55,186 nt of DNA from Stenotrophomonas maltophilia (GTDB lineage Bacteria > Pseudomonadota > Gammaproteobacteria > Xanthomonadales > Xanthomonadaceae). Shown here piece by piece: positions 45,106 to 54,338 of the stretch. The notes under the pieces are model-generated. The model was given only the letters and a program-made list of their open reading frames with translations. It was not told the origin of the DNA and did no database searches. The translations under genes were made by a program, and so were the position numbers. Each line of letters opens with the position of its first letter. Position 1 is the stretch's first letter. The stretch covers positions 1-55,186 of the forward strand of contig NZ_NIVS01000060.1 of the NCBI RefSeq assembly GCF_002205165.1, written 5' to 3'.

Positions 45106-47481
45106 ATGCCTGACATCAAGCTCGCGCAGCAGATCGCCCAGACCATCGCCGATGAGATCGGTGCCCAGACCGCCCAGGCCCTGGCCGCCATCGCCCTGTT
45201 GGACGAAGGCGCCAGCGTTCCGTTCATCGCCCGCTACCGCAAGGAAGTCACCGGCGGGCTGGACGACACCCAGCTGCGCAACCTCGAAACACGCCTGACC
45301 TACCTGCGCGAACTGGAAGACCGCCGCGCCGCGGTGCTGTCCAGCATCGATGAGCAGGGCAAGCTAAGCGACGAACTGCGCAACGAGATCCTGGGCGCGG
45401 ACACCAAGTCGCGGCTGGAAGATCTGTACCTGCCCTACAAGCCCAAGCGCCGCACCCGCGCCCAGATCGCGCGCGAAGCCGGCCTGGAGCCGCTCGCCGA
45501 TGGCCTGCTGGCCGATCCGGGCCTGGACCCGCAGGTATTCGGCGCGACCTTTGTCGATAGCGACAAGGGCGTGGCCGACGTCAAGGCAGCGCTGGAAGGC
45601 GCCCGCGCGATCCTGATGGAGCGCTGGGGCGAGGATGCCGCGCTGGTCGGCGAACTGCGCACCTGGCTTGGCGAGAACGGCGTGATCCGCGCGCGTGTCG
45701 CCGAGGGCAAGGAAGAGCAGGGCGCCAAATACCGCGATTATTTTGAGCACGCCGAGTCGCTGGCGAAGATTCCGTCGCACCGGTTGCTGGCGCTGTTCCG
45801 CGCACGCCGCGAGGAAATCCTGTTCCTGGAACTGGACCCCGGCAGCGACGCCGAGGCCGGCAATCTCTACGCCGAAGGCCGCGTCGCGCACAACGCGGGT
45901 ATCCACGATGCGGGCCGCCCGGGCGACCGCTGGCTGCTCGACGCCTGCCGCCTGACCTGGCGCGCGAAGCTGCACATGCACCTGCTGCTGGACCTGTTCA
46001 ACCAGGCGCGCGAGAAGGCCGAGGCCGAGGCGATCTCGGTGTTCGGCGACAACCTCAAGGACCTGCTGCTGTCCGCCCCGGCCGGCCCCAAGGCCGTGCT
46101 CGGCCTGGACCCGGGCATCCGCACCGGCTGCAAGATCGCCGTGGTCGATGCCACCGGCAAGCTGGTCGCCACCGACACCATCTACCCGCACGAGCCGCGC
46201 CGCCAGTGGGACCAGTCGCTGCACACGATCAAGCAGCTGTGCGTGCAGCACAACGTGGAGCTGATCGCGATCGGCAACGGCACTGCCAGCCGTGAGACCG
46301 ACAAGCTGGCCGGTGAGGTGATCAAGGCGCTGGGTGACACCAGGCTGCAGAAGATCGTGGTCAGTGAAGCCGGTGCCTCGGTGTACTCGGCCTCGGAGTT
46401 CGCGGCCAAGGAATTCCCGAACCTGGACGTGTCCATCCGCGGTGCGGTGTCGATCGCCCGCCGCCTGCAGGATCCGCTGGCCGAGCTGGTCAAGATCGAA
46501 CCCAAGGCGATCGGCGTCGGCCAGTACCAGCACGATGTGGACCAGTACCGCCTGGCGCGCGCGCTGGATGCGCGCGTGGAAGACTGCGTCAACGCGGTCG
46601 GCGTACACGTCAATACCGCCTCGGCGGCGCTGCTGTCGCGGGTATCGGGGCTGTCGTCCACCGTGGCCGAGAACATCGTGCGCCATCGCGACGACAACGG
46701 TCCGTTCAAGCGCCGCAAGGACCTGCTGAAAGTGCCGCGCCTGGGCGAGAAGACCTTCGAGCAGTGCGCCGGCTTCCTGCGCATCGCCGATGGCGACCAG
46801 CCGCTGGATGCATCGTCGGTGCACCCGGAAGCCTACCCGGTGGTCGAGCGCATCGTGGCCGCCACCGCGCGCCCGATCAAGGCGCTGATCGGCGATGGCA
46901 GCTTCCTGCGCGGCCTGAAGGCGGAACAGTTCACCGACGAGACCTTCGGTGTGCCGACCGTGCGCGACATCCTGAAGGAACTGGAGAAACCCGGCCGCGA
47001 TCCGCGCCCGGAGTTCAAGGCGGCACGCTTCGCCGACGGTGTCGAGGAACTGAAAGACCTCAAGGTCGGCATGATCCTGGAAGGCGTGGTCAGCAACGTG
47101 GCCGCCTTTGGTGCCTTCGTGGACATCGGCGTGCACCAGGATGGCCTGATCCATATCTCCGCGCTGTCCGATACCTACGTCAAAGACCCGCGTGACGTGG
47201 TCAAGGCCGGTGACATCGTCAAGGTGAAGGTGCTGGAGGTGGACGTGGCACGCAAACGCATCGCGCTGACCCGCCGCCTGGATGACACCCCGGCGCCGGC
47301 CAAGGCCCCCGGTGAGCGCGATGCGCGCCCGGCGGGTGGCGCTCGGCGGGAGGGCGGGGCGGGAAATGGTCCGCGCAACGGCAACCGCGGTAGCGCGTCC
47401 GGCCCGCGTCCCGGGAGTGCGGCACCGCCGGCCAACAATGCGCTGGCCGACGCCTTCGCCCGGGCCAAGCGCGGCGGCTGA
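45106..47481 (+). CDS. tex: Tex-family transcription accessory protein
   Basis: A 791-residue nucleic-acid-binding protein of the Tex/Spt6 core type. Domains in order: N-terminal helical Tex region (PFIARYRKEVTGGLDDTQLR), YqgF-like nuclease fold (AVLGLDPGIRTGCKIAVVD), helix-hairpin-helix (GLSSTVAENIVRHRDDNGPF), and a C-terminal S1 RNA-binding domain (LEGVVSNVAAFGAFVDIGVHQDGLIHIS). The last 60 residues are a Gly/Arg/Pro-rich tail beyond the usual end. Start ATG at 45106; an upstream in-frame extension to 44917 crosses the hairpin and lacks a signal. Confidence 0.95.
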   Translation: MPDIKLAQQIAQTIADEIGAQTAQALAAIALLDEGASVPFIARYRKEVTGGLDDTQLRNLETRLTYLRELEDRRAAVLSSIDEQGKLSDELRNEILGADTKSRLEDLYLPYKPKRRTRAQIAREAGLEPLADGLLADPGLDPQVFGATFVDSDKGVADVKAALEGARAILMERWGEDAALVGELRTWLGENGVIRARVAEGKEEQGAKYRDYFEHAESLAKIPSHRLLALFRARREEILFLELDPGSDAEAGNLYAEGRVAHNAGIHDAGRPGDRWLLDACRLTWRAKLHMHLLLDLFNQAREKAEAEAISVFGDNLKDLLLSAPAGPKAVLGLDPGIRTGCKIAVVDATGKLVATDTIYPHEPRRQWDQSLHTIKQLCVQHNVELIAIGNGTASRETDKLAGEVIKALGDTRLQKIVVSEAGASVYSASEFAAKEFPNLDVSIRGAVSIARRLQDPLAELVKIEPKAIGVGQYQHDVDQYRLARALDARVEDCVNAVGVHVNTASAALLSRVSGLSSTVAENIVRHRDDNGPFKRRKDLLKVPRLGEKTFEQCAGFLRIADGDQPLDASSVHPEAYPVVERIVAATARPIKALIGDGSFLRGLKAEQFTDETFGVPTVRDILKELEKPGRDPRPEFKAARFADGVEELKDLKVGMILEGVVSNVAAFGAFVDIGVHQDGLIHISALSDTYVKDPRDVVKAGDIVKVKVLEVDVARKRIALTRRLDDTPAPAKAPGERDARPAGGARREGGAGNGPRNGNRGSASGPRPGSAAPPANNALADAFARAKRGG

Positions 47482-47499
47482 TCCCGCTGTCGGTGCCCG

Positions 47500-47527
47500 C
47501 CAGAGGCCGCCTTCGGGCGGCCTTTGG
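47500..47527 (+). terminator. Terminator after tex
   Basis: A 12-bp stem (CCAGAGGCCGCC / GGCGGCCTTTGG, one G-U) with a TTCG loop, 18 bp past the tex stop, followed by CGTTTTCG. Confidence 0.85.
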
Positions 47528-47631
47528 CGTTTTCGAGGGTCCCGGTGGCCGGGGGCACTTCTGGTTTGACGCGCGTTTACGCACACTTCCCGTTGAATGC
47601 CCGTAGGGTGGGTGGACGGCGGGGAGCCCAG

Positions 47632-47736
47632 ATGACAGACGACCAGGCAGGACCGGGCAACCGGGCGGGCCGCAGCGCCGATCACCGCGCTGGCACAGGG
47701 CTGTGCGCGGCGTGTCGGACCGGGGCGCACGCATGA
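47632..47736 (+). CDS. 34-residue leader ORF coupled to the diguanylate cyclase
   Basis: ATG at 47632 lies 7 bp after GGGGAG, and its TGA overlaps the cyclase ATG (ATGA). The peptide MTDDQAGPGNRAGRSADHR and onward ends in a CAAC motif (two cysteines) and TGAHA. The cyclase itself has a weak ribosome-binding site, so this small frame could supply ribosomes by coupling. It may encode no functional peptide. Confidence 0.45.
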   Translation: MTDDQAGPGNRAGRSADHRAGTGLCAACRTGAHA

Positions 47737-49931
47737 GCCGGCAACCGGATGCCCCGCTTGATGCCGCCGCCGCGCTGCGCGACATGGCCGAGCAGCGGCA
47801 TCGGCTGGAAATGATCATCGAAGGTACCGCGGCGGGCACCTGGGACTGGGACATCGCGGGCAACCAGATGCGGGTCAACGAGCGCTGGGCGGAGATCGTC
47901 GGCTATACCCGCGAGGAACTGGCCCCGATCACGCCGGACACGTTCTTCCAGCTGGTGCATCCCGACGATCGGGCGCAGTCGGATGCGCTGCTCAACGAGC
48001 ATATGGAAGGGCGCTCGCCGCACTACGACAGCCTGTGCCGGATGCGGCACAAGCAGGGCCACTGGATCTGGGTGCAGGACCGTGGCCGCGTTTACGAGCG
48101 CGATGCGCAGGGCCGCCCGCTGTGGATGGCCGGTGCCCATGCCGATGTCACCGAACTGCAGCAGGCCCGCCAGGAGGCGGCCAACATGCGCCAGCGCCTG
48201 CAGGCGGTGGTGGATGCCTCTGACGAGGTGGCCGTGATCGCTACCGATGTCGATGGCGTGGTCAACCTGTTCAACACCGGCGCCCAGAAGCTGCTGGGCT
48301 ATCGTCCCGAAGAGGTCATCGGACGGGTCAATCCGGGCCTGTTCCATGACCCGGACGAGATGCGCGCCTACCTGCAGCCCCAGGTGGGCCCGGAGGGGCG
48401 CATGCCGACCATTTTCGAGGCGCTGACCGCGCGCGCCGCGCAGGGCACCTGGTCGCACCAGTGGACCTTCCTGCGCAAGGATGGCGAGCGGCGCCAGGTG
48501 CGGCTGTCGATCAGCCCGCTGGACTGCGCCGGGGGCAACCGGATCGGCTACGTCGGCATGGCCGTCGACCTCACCCCGCTGCTGCAGGTGCGTGAGCAGG
48601 CGTTCGTCGCGGCGGAGAAGTTCGCCGGGGCGTTCTCCTCGGCCGCGCTGGGCATGGCCCTGGTATCGCTGGAAGGGCGCTGGCTGGACGTCAACGATTC
48701 GCTGTGCGGCATTCTCGGCTACACCCGTGCCGAACTGCTGCAGATCGATTTCCAGACGCTGACGCATCCGGACGATCTGCATACCGACCTGGCCCTGCTG
48801 GGCGACCTGCTGGCCGGGCGCCGCGAGCACTACCACATGGAGAAGCGCTACCTGGGCAAGGCCGGCAACCTGGTCTGGGGCCGGCTGTCGGTGTCGCTGG
48901 TACGCACGGAGAATGGCGAGCCGCTGCATTTCGTCTCGCAGATCCAGGACGTGACCGCCCAGCGGCTCAGCGGCCAGCAACTGCGTGAATCCGAGCAGCG
49001 CACCCGCGTCACCCTGGACGCGGTGGCCGATATGGTGCTGACTCTGGACCTGCACGGCGGCATCCAGTACGCCAATGCTGCGGCCACCCGCGCGCTGGCC
49101 GGGGAGGGTGCCGAGGCCCTGGCCGGCAGCCAGCTGCAGGAGGTGATGGAACTCACGACCGAGTACGCGCCGCGCTCACCGCTGGATGTGGCCGTGCTGC
49201 TCGACCCGGACAGCAATGCGGTCGACCTGCATTCGGACCTGCTGCTGTCCGTCGGTGCGCACCTGCTGCCGGTCGACCTCACCCGTGCCTGGCTGCGTGA
49301 TGAGGACGGGCAGATCAGCGGCGCGGTCTGGGTGATCCGTGACGTCACCCAGCAGCGCGCCCGCCAGCGCGAAGCCCGGCACCTGGCCGAGATCGACCCG
49401 CTGACCGAGCTGAGCAACCGGCGCGGCTTCGAGGCGCACCTGCAGCAGGCCATCACCCGGGTCGCGCGGACCGGGCAGTCGGCCTCGTTGATGTACATCG
49501 ACCTGGACCACTTCAAGCCGGTCAACGATACCCACGGCCATCTGGCCGGCGATGCCGTGCTGTGGGCGGTGGCCAGCGTGCTGCGGCACGGCGTGCGCGA
49601 TTCGGACATCGTGGCGCGGCTGGGCGGCGACGAGTTCGCGGTAATCCTGGCCGGCTGTTCGCTCAAGCGTGCCCGCCGCATCGCCAGCGATCTGCTCGAG
49701 GCGATGCGCGGGCTGTCGATCCCTTGGGACCAGCGGCGGTTGAGCGTGGGCGCCAGCATCGGGATCGCCCCGCTGTTCGGGGGGATGAGCGTGGATGACG
49801 CCGTGGCCGCGGCCGACGCCCAGTGCTACCGGGCCAAAGCGATGGGGCGCGACAACGTGCAGGTGGAAGCACAGGCCCTGGGTGCCATTGACCCCCTCGA
49901 TGCCCTGGATGCGAGCGAAAGTGGTGAGTGA
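47733..49931 (+). CDS. Diguanylate cyclase with multiple PAS domains
   Basis: A 732-residue soluble c-di-GMP synthase. Four PAS-like domains lie at about 20-145 (GTWDWDIAGNQMRVN), 155-290 (NLFNTGAQKLLGYRPEEVI), 295-425 (GRWLDVNDSLCGILGYT) and 430-555. The GGDEF domain occupies about 560-715 with signature GGDEF at 631-635, and an inhibitory I-site RDSD (R622-D625) sits five residues upstream, so product feedback inhibition is expected. There is no EAL domain or transmembrane segment. A GTG at 47703 is an alternative start. It precedes the soluble chemoreceptor by 282 bp, which carries its own promoter. Confidence 0.93.
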   Translation: MSRQPDAPLDAAAALRDMAEQRHRLEMIIEGTAAGTWDWDIAGNQMRVNERWAEIVGYTREELAPITPDTFFQLVHPDDRAQSDALLNEHMEGRSPHYDSLCRMRHKQGHWIWVQDRGRVYERDAQGRPLWMAGAHADVTELQQARQEAANMRQRLQAVVDASDEVAVIATDVDGVVNLFNTGAQKLLGYRPEEVIGRVNPGLFHDPDEMRAYLQPQVGPEGRMPTIFEALTARAAQGTWSHQWTFLRKDGERRQVRLSISPLDCAGGNRIGYVGMAVDLTPLLQVREQAFVAAEKFAGAFSSAALGMALVSLEGRWLDVNDSLCGILGYTRAELLQIDFQTLTHPDDLHTDLALLGDLLAGRREHYHMEKRYLGKAGNLVWGRLSVSLVRTENGEPLHFVSQIQDVTAQRLSGQQLRESEQRTRVTLDAVADMVLTLDLHGGIQYANAAATRALAGEGAEALAGSQLQEVMELTTEYAPRSPLDVAVLLDPDSNAVDLHSDLLLSVGAHLLPVDLTRAWLRDEDGQISGAVWVIRDVTQQRARQREARHLAEIDPLTELSNRRGFEAHLQQAITRVARTGQSASLMYIDLDHFKPVNDTHGHLAGDAVLWAVASVLRHGVRDSDIVARLGGDEFAVILAGCSLKRARRIASDLLEAMRGLSIPWDQRRLSVGASIGIAPLFGGMSVDDAVAAADAQCYRAKAMGRDNVQVEAQALGAIDPLDALDASESGE

Positions 49932-49973
49932 CGGCTGGCCGGGCCGTGCCCCGGCCCCGCCGGTTGATGGCCC

Positions 49974-50000
49974 TAAAGCTTTCAGACTGTCCGCCGTTAT
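49974..50000 (+). promoter_or_regulatory. FliA (sigma-28)-type promoter for the chemoreceptor
   Basis: TAAAGCTT-N11-GCCGTTAT matches the flagellar sigma-28 consensus (TAAAGTTT-N11-GCCGATAA) at 13 of 16 positions with exact spacing, 213 bp upstream of the chemoreceptor start. Confidence 0.7.
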
Positions 50001-50213
50001 ATGACTCGCAGTTGCTGCCTGTCTGCTCACGTGGATACCTGGCCGTACACCTTTATTTAATGGTTCATGTTCGCCGGCTCGCCCGGTGTTTGAAGCCCAT
50101 CGAAGCAACGTCATCCCCACTGGCGATCTTCGTGAGTCCCAGCCAACGGAATACCGCCACCGGGCCATGGCCCGGCGCTGACCTATTCGCTAACCGGACA
50201 CCGAGGTCTAAAG

Positions 50214-52070
50214 ATGATTACTTCAGGCTTGCACACGCATGTGCCAGGTCGTCGCAGCGACGCCGACGCAGGCTCGTTGTGGCACTCGTTCACGGCGTTG
50301 TTCGTTTCCCGCCGCGCCACTGGCGGCACCACGGCAGCGGCTGCCCTGCAGCAGCAGGCCGAGCTGGAAGAGCAGGTCAAGGCCCTGCACCGGGTCCAGG
50401 CGGTGATCGAGTTCCATCTCGATGGCACCATCGTGCATGCCAACGACAATTTCCTGCAGACCCTGGGCTACACGCTGGAGGAGATCCAGGGCAGGCACCA
50501 CGCCATGTTCGTCGATGCCGAGTATGCGAAGAGCCGGGAGTACCAGGATTTCTGGGCCAACCTGGGCCGCGGTGAGTTCAACGCCGGCCAGTACCGGCGG
50601 ATCGGCAAGGGTGGACGCGAGATCTGGATCCAGGCGTCTTACAACCCGGTGTTCGACAGCGACGGACGACCGTACAAGGTGGTCAAGTTCGCGACCGACA
50701 TCACCGCGCAGAAATTCCAGGCGGCCGATTTTGCCGGCCAGCTCGCCGCGATCAACAAATCACAGGCCGTGATCGAGTTCGACCTCGAGGGCCGCATCCT
50801 GGCCGCCAACGAGAACTTCCTCGCGGCCATGGGCTATGCACTGGAGGAGGTGCGTGGCCAGCACCATTCGATGTTCGCCGAGCCCGAGCATCGCCAGAGC
50901 GCCGAGTACCAGGCGTTCTGGGCCAAACTCGGCCGCGGCGAGTACGACGCCGGCCAGTACAGGCGGTTGGGCAAAGGCGGGCGCGAGGTGTGGATCCAGG
51001 CCTCGTACAACCCGATCTACGACATGAACGGACGCCCGTTCAAAGTGGTCAAGTACGCCACCGACATCACCGCGCAGGTGCGTGACACGCTGGCGCTGCA
51101 GCAGGCGGTCGCGCAGACGCGCGAAGTGGTGGCTGCCGCGCAGGCCGGCGATCTGACCGGGCATATCGCCACCCAGGACAAGACCGGCCCGATCGCCGAA
51201 CTGTGCGAGGGCATCAACGCGCTGGTCGAGGCGATGGCGGGGATCATCGCCCAGATCAAACTGGCCGCCGACACCATCGCGGTGGGTGCCAGCGAGATCG
51301 CCGAAGGCAACAGCGACCTGTCCGTGCGCACCGAACAACAGGCCGCTTCGCTGGAAGAAACCGCGGTGTCGATGAAAGGCCTGACCGCGACCGTGCGGCG
51401 CACGGCGGACAATGCCCGCCAAGCCAACCAGTTGGCCGGCGGTGCGGTCGAGGTGGCGGCGCAGGGCGGGCAGGTGGTCCACGACGTGGTCTCGACCATG
51501 TCGCTGATCAACGACTCCTCGCGCCGCATCGTCGACATCATCGGGGTCATCGACGGCATCGCATTCCAGACCAACATCCTGGCCCTCAATGCTGCGGTGG
51601 AGGCGGCGCGCGCTGGCGAGCACGGGCGCGGCTTTGCGGTGGTCGCCTCGGAAATCCGCTCGCTGTCGCAGCGTTCGGCCGAGGCCGCCAAGGAGATCAA
51701 GCAACTGATCGGCGATTCGGTCGAGAAGGTCGGGGCAGGCACGCGCCAGGTCGAAAGCGCGGGACGCACCATGGACGAGATCGTGGTCAGCGTGAAGCGC
51801 GTGAGCGATCTCATGGCCGATATCAGCGCCGCAGCCCAGCAGCAGAGCGAAGGCATCGAGCAGATCAACCAGGTGGTCGAGCACATCGACGAGAGCACCC
51901 AGCAGAATGCCGCCCTGGTGGAGGAGGCTTCGGCCGCTGCGCGCAGCATGGAAGAGCAGTCCACGCAGTTGCTGCAGACGGTGGCTGCGTTCCGGGTGGC
52001 GGGGGCCGGTGCGCCTCGCACGGCGCACCCCAATCCCACTGCTGGCCAGCCCGCATTGCGTCTGGTCTGA
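50214..52070 (+). CDS. Cytoplasmic methyl-accepting chemotaxis protein with two PAS domains (BdlA/Aer-like)
   Basis: A 618-residue soluble receptor with no transmembrane segment. Two near-identical PAS domains lie at about 60-170 and 180-290, each ending VVKxATDITAQ; they share motifs WIQASYNPxxD and GQYRRxGKGGRE. A short HAMP-like region follows, then the signalling helices with hairpin tip (DGIAFQTNILALNAAVEAARAGEHGRGFAVVASEIRSL around 445-485). Architecture matches Pseudomonas BdlA, a biofilm-dispersal regulator; haem or flavin binding is possible. The ATG follows GAGG. A FliA-type promoter precedes it. No adjacent CheA/CheW. Confidence 0.9.
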   Translation: MITSGLHTHVPGRRSDADAGSLWHSFTALFVSRRATGGTTAAAALQQQAELEEQVKALHRVQAVIEFHLDGTIVHANDNFLQTLGYTLEEIQGRHHAMFVDAEYAKSREYQDFWANLGRGEFNAGQYRRIGKGGREIWIQASYNPVFDSDGRPYKVVKFATDITAQKFQAADFAGQLAAINKSQAVIEFDLEGRILAANENFLAAMGYALEEVRGQHHSMFAEPEHRQSAEYQAFWAKLGRGEYDAGQYRRLGKGGREVWIQASYNPIYDMNGRPFKVVKYATDITAQVRDTLALQQAVAQTREVVAAAQAGDLTGHIATQDKTGPIAELCEGINALVEAMAGIIAQIKLAADTIAVGASEIAEGNSDLSVRTEQQAASLEETAVSMKGLTATVRRTADNARQANQLAGGAVEVAAQGGQVVHDVVSTMSLINDSSRRIVDIIGVIDGIAFQTNILALNAAVEAARAGEHGRGFAVVASEIRSLSQRSAEAAKEIKQLIGDSVEKVGAGTRQVESAGRTMDEIVVSVKRVSDLMADISAAAQQQSEGIEQINQVVEHIDESTQQNAALVEEASAAARSMEEQSTQLLQTVAAFRVAGAGAPRTAHPNPTAGQPALRLV

Positions 52071-52173
52071 CTGCCGTGAGGGAACCGCTGACCGCGCGCC
52101 GCGGTAAACAGAGATGCACACGGCGCGCGGCCTTTGGGATACTCCACCTTTCACGCCAAGGTCGGAGTACACA

Positions 52174-52599
52174 ATGCGGATTGCGCCACGGTGGGTCATG
52201 TTGCTGGCCATAGGATTGGCCATACCTTGCGCTGCGGGCGCGGCGTCGGCGGTGTCCTACGATGCCGACACCGGCACGTACGGCTATTCGATGAACAACC
52301 GCAGCGTCAGCGCGGCCCTGCAAGAGGCGCTGGGGTACTGCGCGCAGCGCTCATCCAACTGCAGCAATGTGGCGAGCACCTCGGAAACTGGATACTCGGC
52401 GCTGTATGCGGGCACGGGTGCGATGGGCTTTGCCCTCTCTGCGCAGGACGATGCCGCTGCCCAGCGCAAGGCCGAGGCGATGTGCCGCCGAAAGGCGGGA
52501 GACTGCCGGCTGGTGCTGCTGTGGCGCGAAGCACCGGCGGTGCCGGCCGTGCCGCCCATGCGGCCGCATACCCTGCCGCCGATTGCGCCGGCGGAGTAG
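52174..52599 (+). CDS. DUF4189-like exported protein
   Basis: A 141-residue protein with a signal peptide (about 1-25, cleavage near AGAASA). The mature part has a repeat-like YDADTGTYGYSMNNRSVSAALQEALGYC segment and four cysteines (YC, SNC, MC, DC), a pattern of DUF4189 domains, and a Pro-rich C terminus. Function unknown. The ATG lies behind GGAG with 7-bp spacing. A strong hairpin shared with tRNA-Leu follows. Confidence 0.75.
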   Translation: MRIAPRWVMLLAIGLAIPCAAGAASAVSYDADTGTYGYSMNNRSVSAALQEALGYCAQRSSNCSNVASTSETGYSALYAGTGAMGFALSAQDDAAAQRKAEAMCRRKAGDCRLVLLWREAPAVPAVPPMRPHTLPPIAPAE

Positions 52600-52636
52600 T
52601 CGCCGCGGCGCTGTCGAGCCGCCGCAGAACGAAAAA

Positions 52637-52666
52637 AACGCCCCGGATCCGTCGATCCGGGGCGTT
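52637..52666. terminator. Bidirectional terminator (DUF4189-like gene and tRNA-Leu)
   Basis: A perfect 13-bp stem (AACGCCCCGGATC / GATCCGGGGCGTT) with a CGTC loop; A7 on its left gives a T-tract for minus-strand transcription from tRNA-Leu, and CTGGTTTT follows on the plus strand. Confidence 0.9.
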
Positions 52667-52677
52667 CTGGTTTTCCA

Positions 52678-52764
52678 TGGTGCCGAAGGTGGGACTCGAA
52701 CCCACACGCTTTTAAGGGCGGCGGATTTTGAGTCCGCTGCGTCTACCGATTCCGCCACTTCGGC
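52678..52764 (-). tRNA. tRNA-Leu (anticodon CAA)
   Basis: An 87-base tRNA with encoded CCA. Acceptor stem GCCGAAG/CTTCGGC, anticodon loop CTCAAAA in stem GCGGA/TCCGC, a class II variable arm, and T-loop GTTCGAGTC. It reads UUG. Confidence 0.95.
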
Positions 52765-52888
52765 TGGCTGGCCGCGTAGTGTATACAAGATGTCGACGTT
52801 TGTGCAGGCCTGAATGCTTAAGTTCCTGTCAGGGTTTCACCTACGCAGGACGCTATACTCATCGCGCTGAACCATACAGGGAGTCGTC

Positions 52889-53269
52889 ATGAGCGCGCTG
52901 CAGGATCTTCGGGTGCTGGTGGTCGAGAACGACGAAATGAGTGCGGCCCTGCTGCAGATGCAGCTGGCGCAGTCCGGCGCGGTGGTGGTGGGGCTGGCCG
53001 CCTCGGTGTCCGAGGCGCTGCGCCTGCTCGGCGAGACCCAGCCACAGGTGGTGCTGCTGGATTATCGTCTCGCCAACAATGAAACCAGTGAAGCGGTGGC
53101 GGCAGCGTTGGCCGCGCGCCAGATTCCTTTCGTGCTGGCGACCGGCATGGCGACCGAGCATCTGCCCGAGGCCTTCCGGTCGGGCACCATCCTGACCAAG
53201 CCCTACCTGACGGCCGAGTTGAATGCCGCATTGGGGCGTGCACGCGTCGGCGATTCGGTCGCCGGCTGA
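52889..53269 (+). CDS. Single-domain response regulator
   Basis: A 126-residue lone receiver with D58 (VVLLDYRLANNE) and Lys in LTKPYLTAEL. The acidic pair region reads VVENDEM. The ATG lies behind GGGAG. No cognate kinase adjoins; the protein is likely an orphan partner of a distant or local kinase. It stands alone, upstream of a convergent SRAP gene (7-bp gap). Confidence 0.88.
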   Translation: MSALQDLRVLVVENDEMSAALLQMQLAQSGAVVVGLAASVSEALRLLGETQPQVVLLDYRLANNETSEAVAAALAARQIPFVLATGMATEHLPEAFRSGTILTKPYLTAELNAALGRARVGDSVAG

Positions 53270-53276
53270 GCTGCCC

Positions 53277-54233
53277 TCACGCCGCTTCGGCGTGCGCCAA
53301 TGTCACCGGCTCGCGATCGTCCAGGATCCGGTACAGCGCAGCAAGATCCTCGGGGTCCGGGTTCAACCAGGCATCCAGATGTTCGCGCCGGATCGGCACG
53401 ATGCAGCGGTCGTGGCCCGTACGCGACACATCGGCGGGCGGCTCGTCGGTGATCGCGGCAAACGACAACAGGCGGCCTTCCGGCCCTTCCCACTCCGACC
53501 ACAGGCAGGCGATCAACAGATCGCGCGGTGGCTGCGGGCTGAACTCCAGCACCACGTTCTCGGCTTTCTCGCCCGGCGACAGCAGGCGCTGTTCCAGTGC
53601 ATGCCGCGGCACGTGCTCGTAGAACGATTGCACCACGACCACGCCATGCCGGTGGCCGAACGCGGAGGCCCAGTACCCCTCCAGACTGTCACGGCGTGCG
53701 TTGTAGGTGCCGGGATAGAGCACGTCGTTACGCGCGGGTTTGTCCGGCAGCCGGCATTGGTAGCGCATCGGCTTGATCACGCGCTGCCCCTGCTCGGAGA
53801 CGATCACCGGCGCGTAAACCCCGGGAAAAATGCGGCTGTCGCGCGGCACCAGGCCGGCGCGCTGCAGGTCCGACAGGCGCGTCTGCGCACGTTCGATCCG
53901 ATTGCCTGCGATGCGCACCTCGTTGCGCGCCTTCTGCGTGGGGCGTGCGGCCAGTTGCGCTTCGGCCGCCTTCAATCGCGCGCCCTGCAGGCGCAGTTCC
54001 TCATCCAGCGCCTGCATCTCCTCGGCATGCCATTGCTGTATCCGCGCCACGATCTCCTGGCCCTGCGCCGTGCGGGCACCGGCAAAGCCGTCGTCCATCG
54101 CCTTGGGGGTTTTCGGGCGTTGCTTGCCGGCGTCGTGGGCATACAGCTGGGCGAACTCGTCCAGCGACAGCACGGCGCCGTACTCACGGACCAGCTTGGT
54201 GTAATCGGCGCGGATCTGGGCGGAATAGCACAT
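53277..54233 (-). CDS. SRAP/HMCES-family protein with helical insertion
   Basis: A 318-residue YedK/HMCES-type protein, which forms a thiazolidine cross-link to abasic sites in single-stranded DNA. The catalytic residues are present: C2 (exposed after Met removal), N178 (TYNARRD), E206 (SFYEHVP) and H274 (TGHDRC). It is about 90 residues longer than typical YedK (about 220) owing to a helical, coiled-coil-like insert at about 50-125. The start ATG at 54233 places Cys2 correctly; an upstream in-frame extension to 54683 would destroy it. Alone on its strand, with the GNAT gene on the other side. Confidence 0.85.
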   Translation of the reverse strand: MCYSAQIRADYTKLVREYGAVLSLDEFAQLYAHDAGKQRPKTPKAMDDGFAGARTAQGQEIVARIQQWHAEEMQALDEELRLQGARLKAAEAQLAARPTQKARNEVRIAGNRIERAQTRLSDLQRAGLVPRDSRIFPGVYAPVIVSEQGQRVIKPMRYQCRLPDKPARNDVLYPGTYNARRDSLEGYWASAFGHRHGVVVVQSFYEHVPRHALEQRLLSPGEKAENVVLEFSPQPPRDLLIACLWSEWEGPEGRLLSFAAITDEPPADVSRTGHDRCIVPIRREHLDAWLNPDPEDLAALYRILDDREPVTLAHAEAA

Positions 54234-54338
54234 GGCGGCGGAACAGGGTGGGCAGAGGCACAGCATAGGCCGGTGGGTCGCACATCCTGCGAATACGGTC
54301 GGGCATGCTGAGCATCCATTCATAGCCGGATCCGTGTC

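Noticed and set aside
45364..47730. Long open frame (about 790 codons) antisense to tex
   Set aside because: High-GC artefact opposite a complete Tex; no start signal, Arg/Gln/Ala-rich composition.
49932..50213. c-di-GMP riboswitch in the leader of the chemoreceptor
   Set aside because: I looked for the conserved GEMM core and saw none; the region is better explained by the FliA-type promoter.
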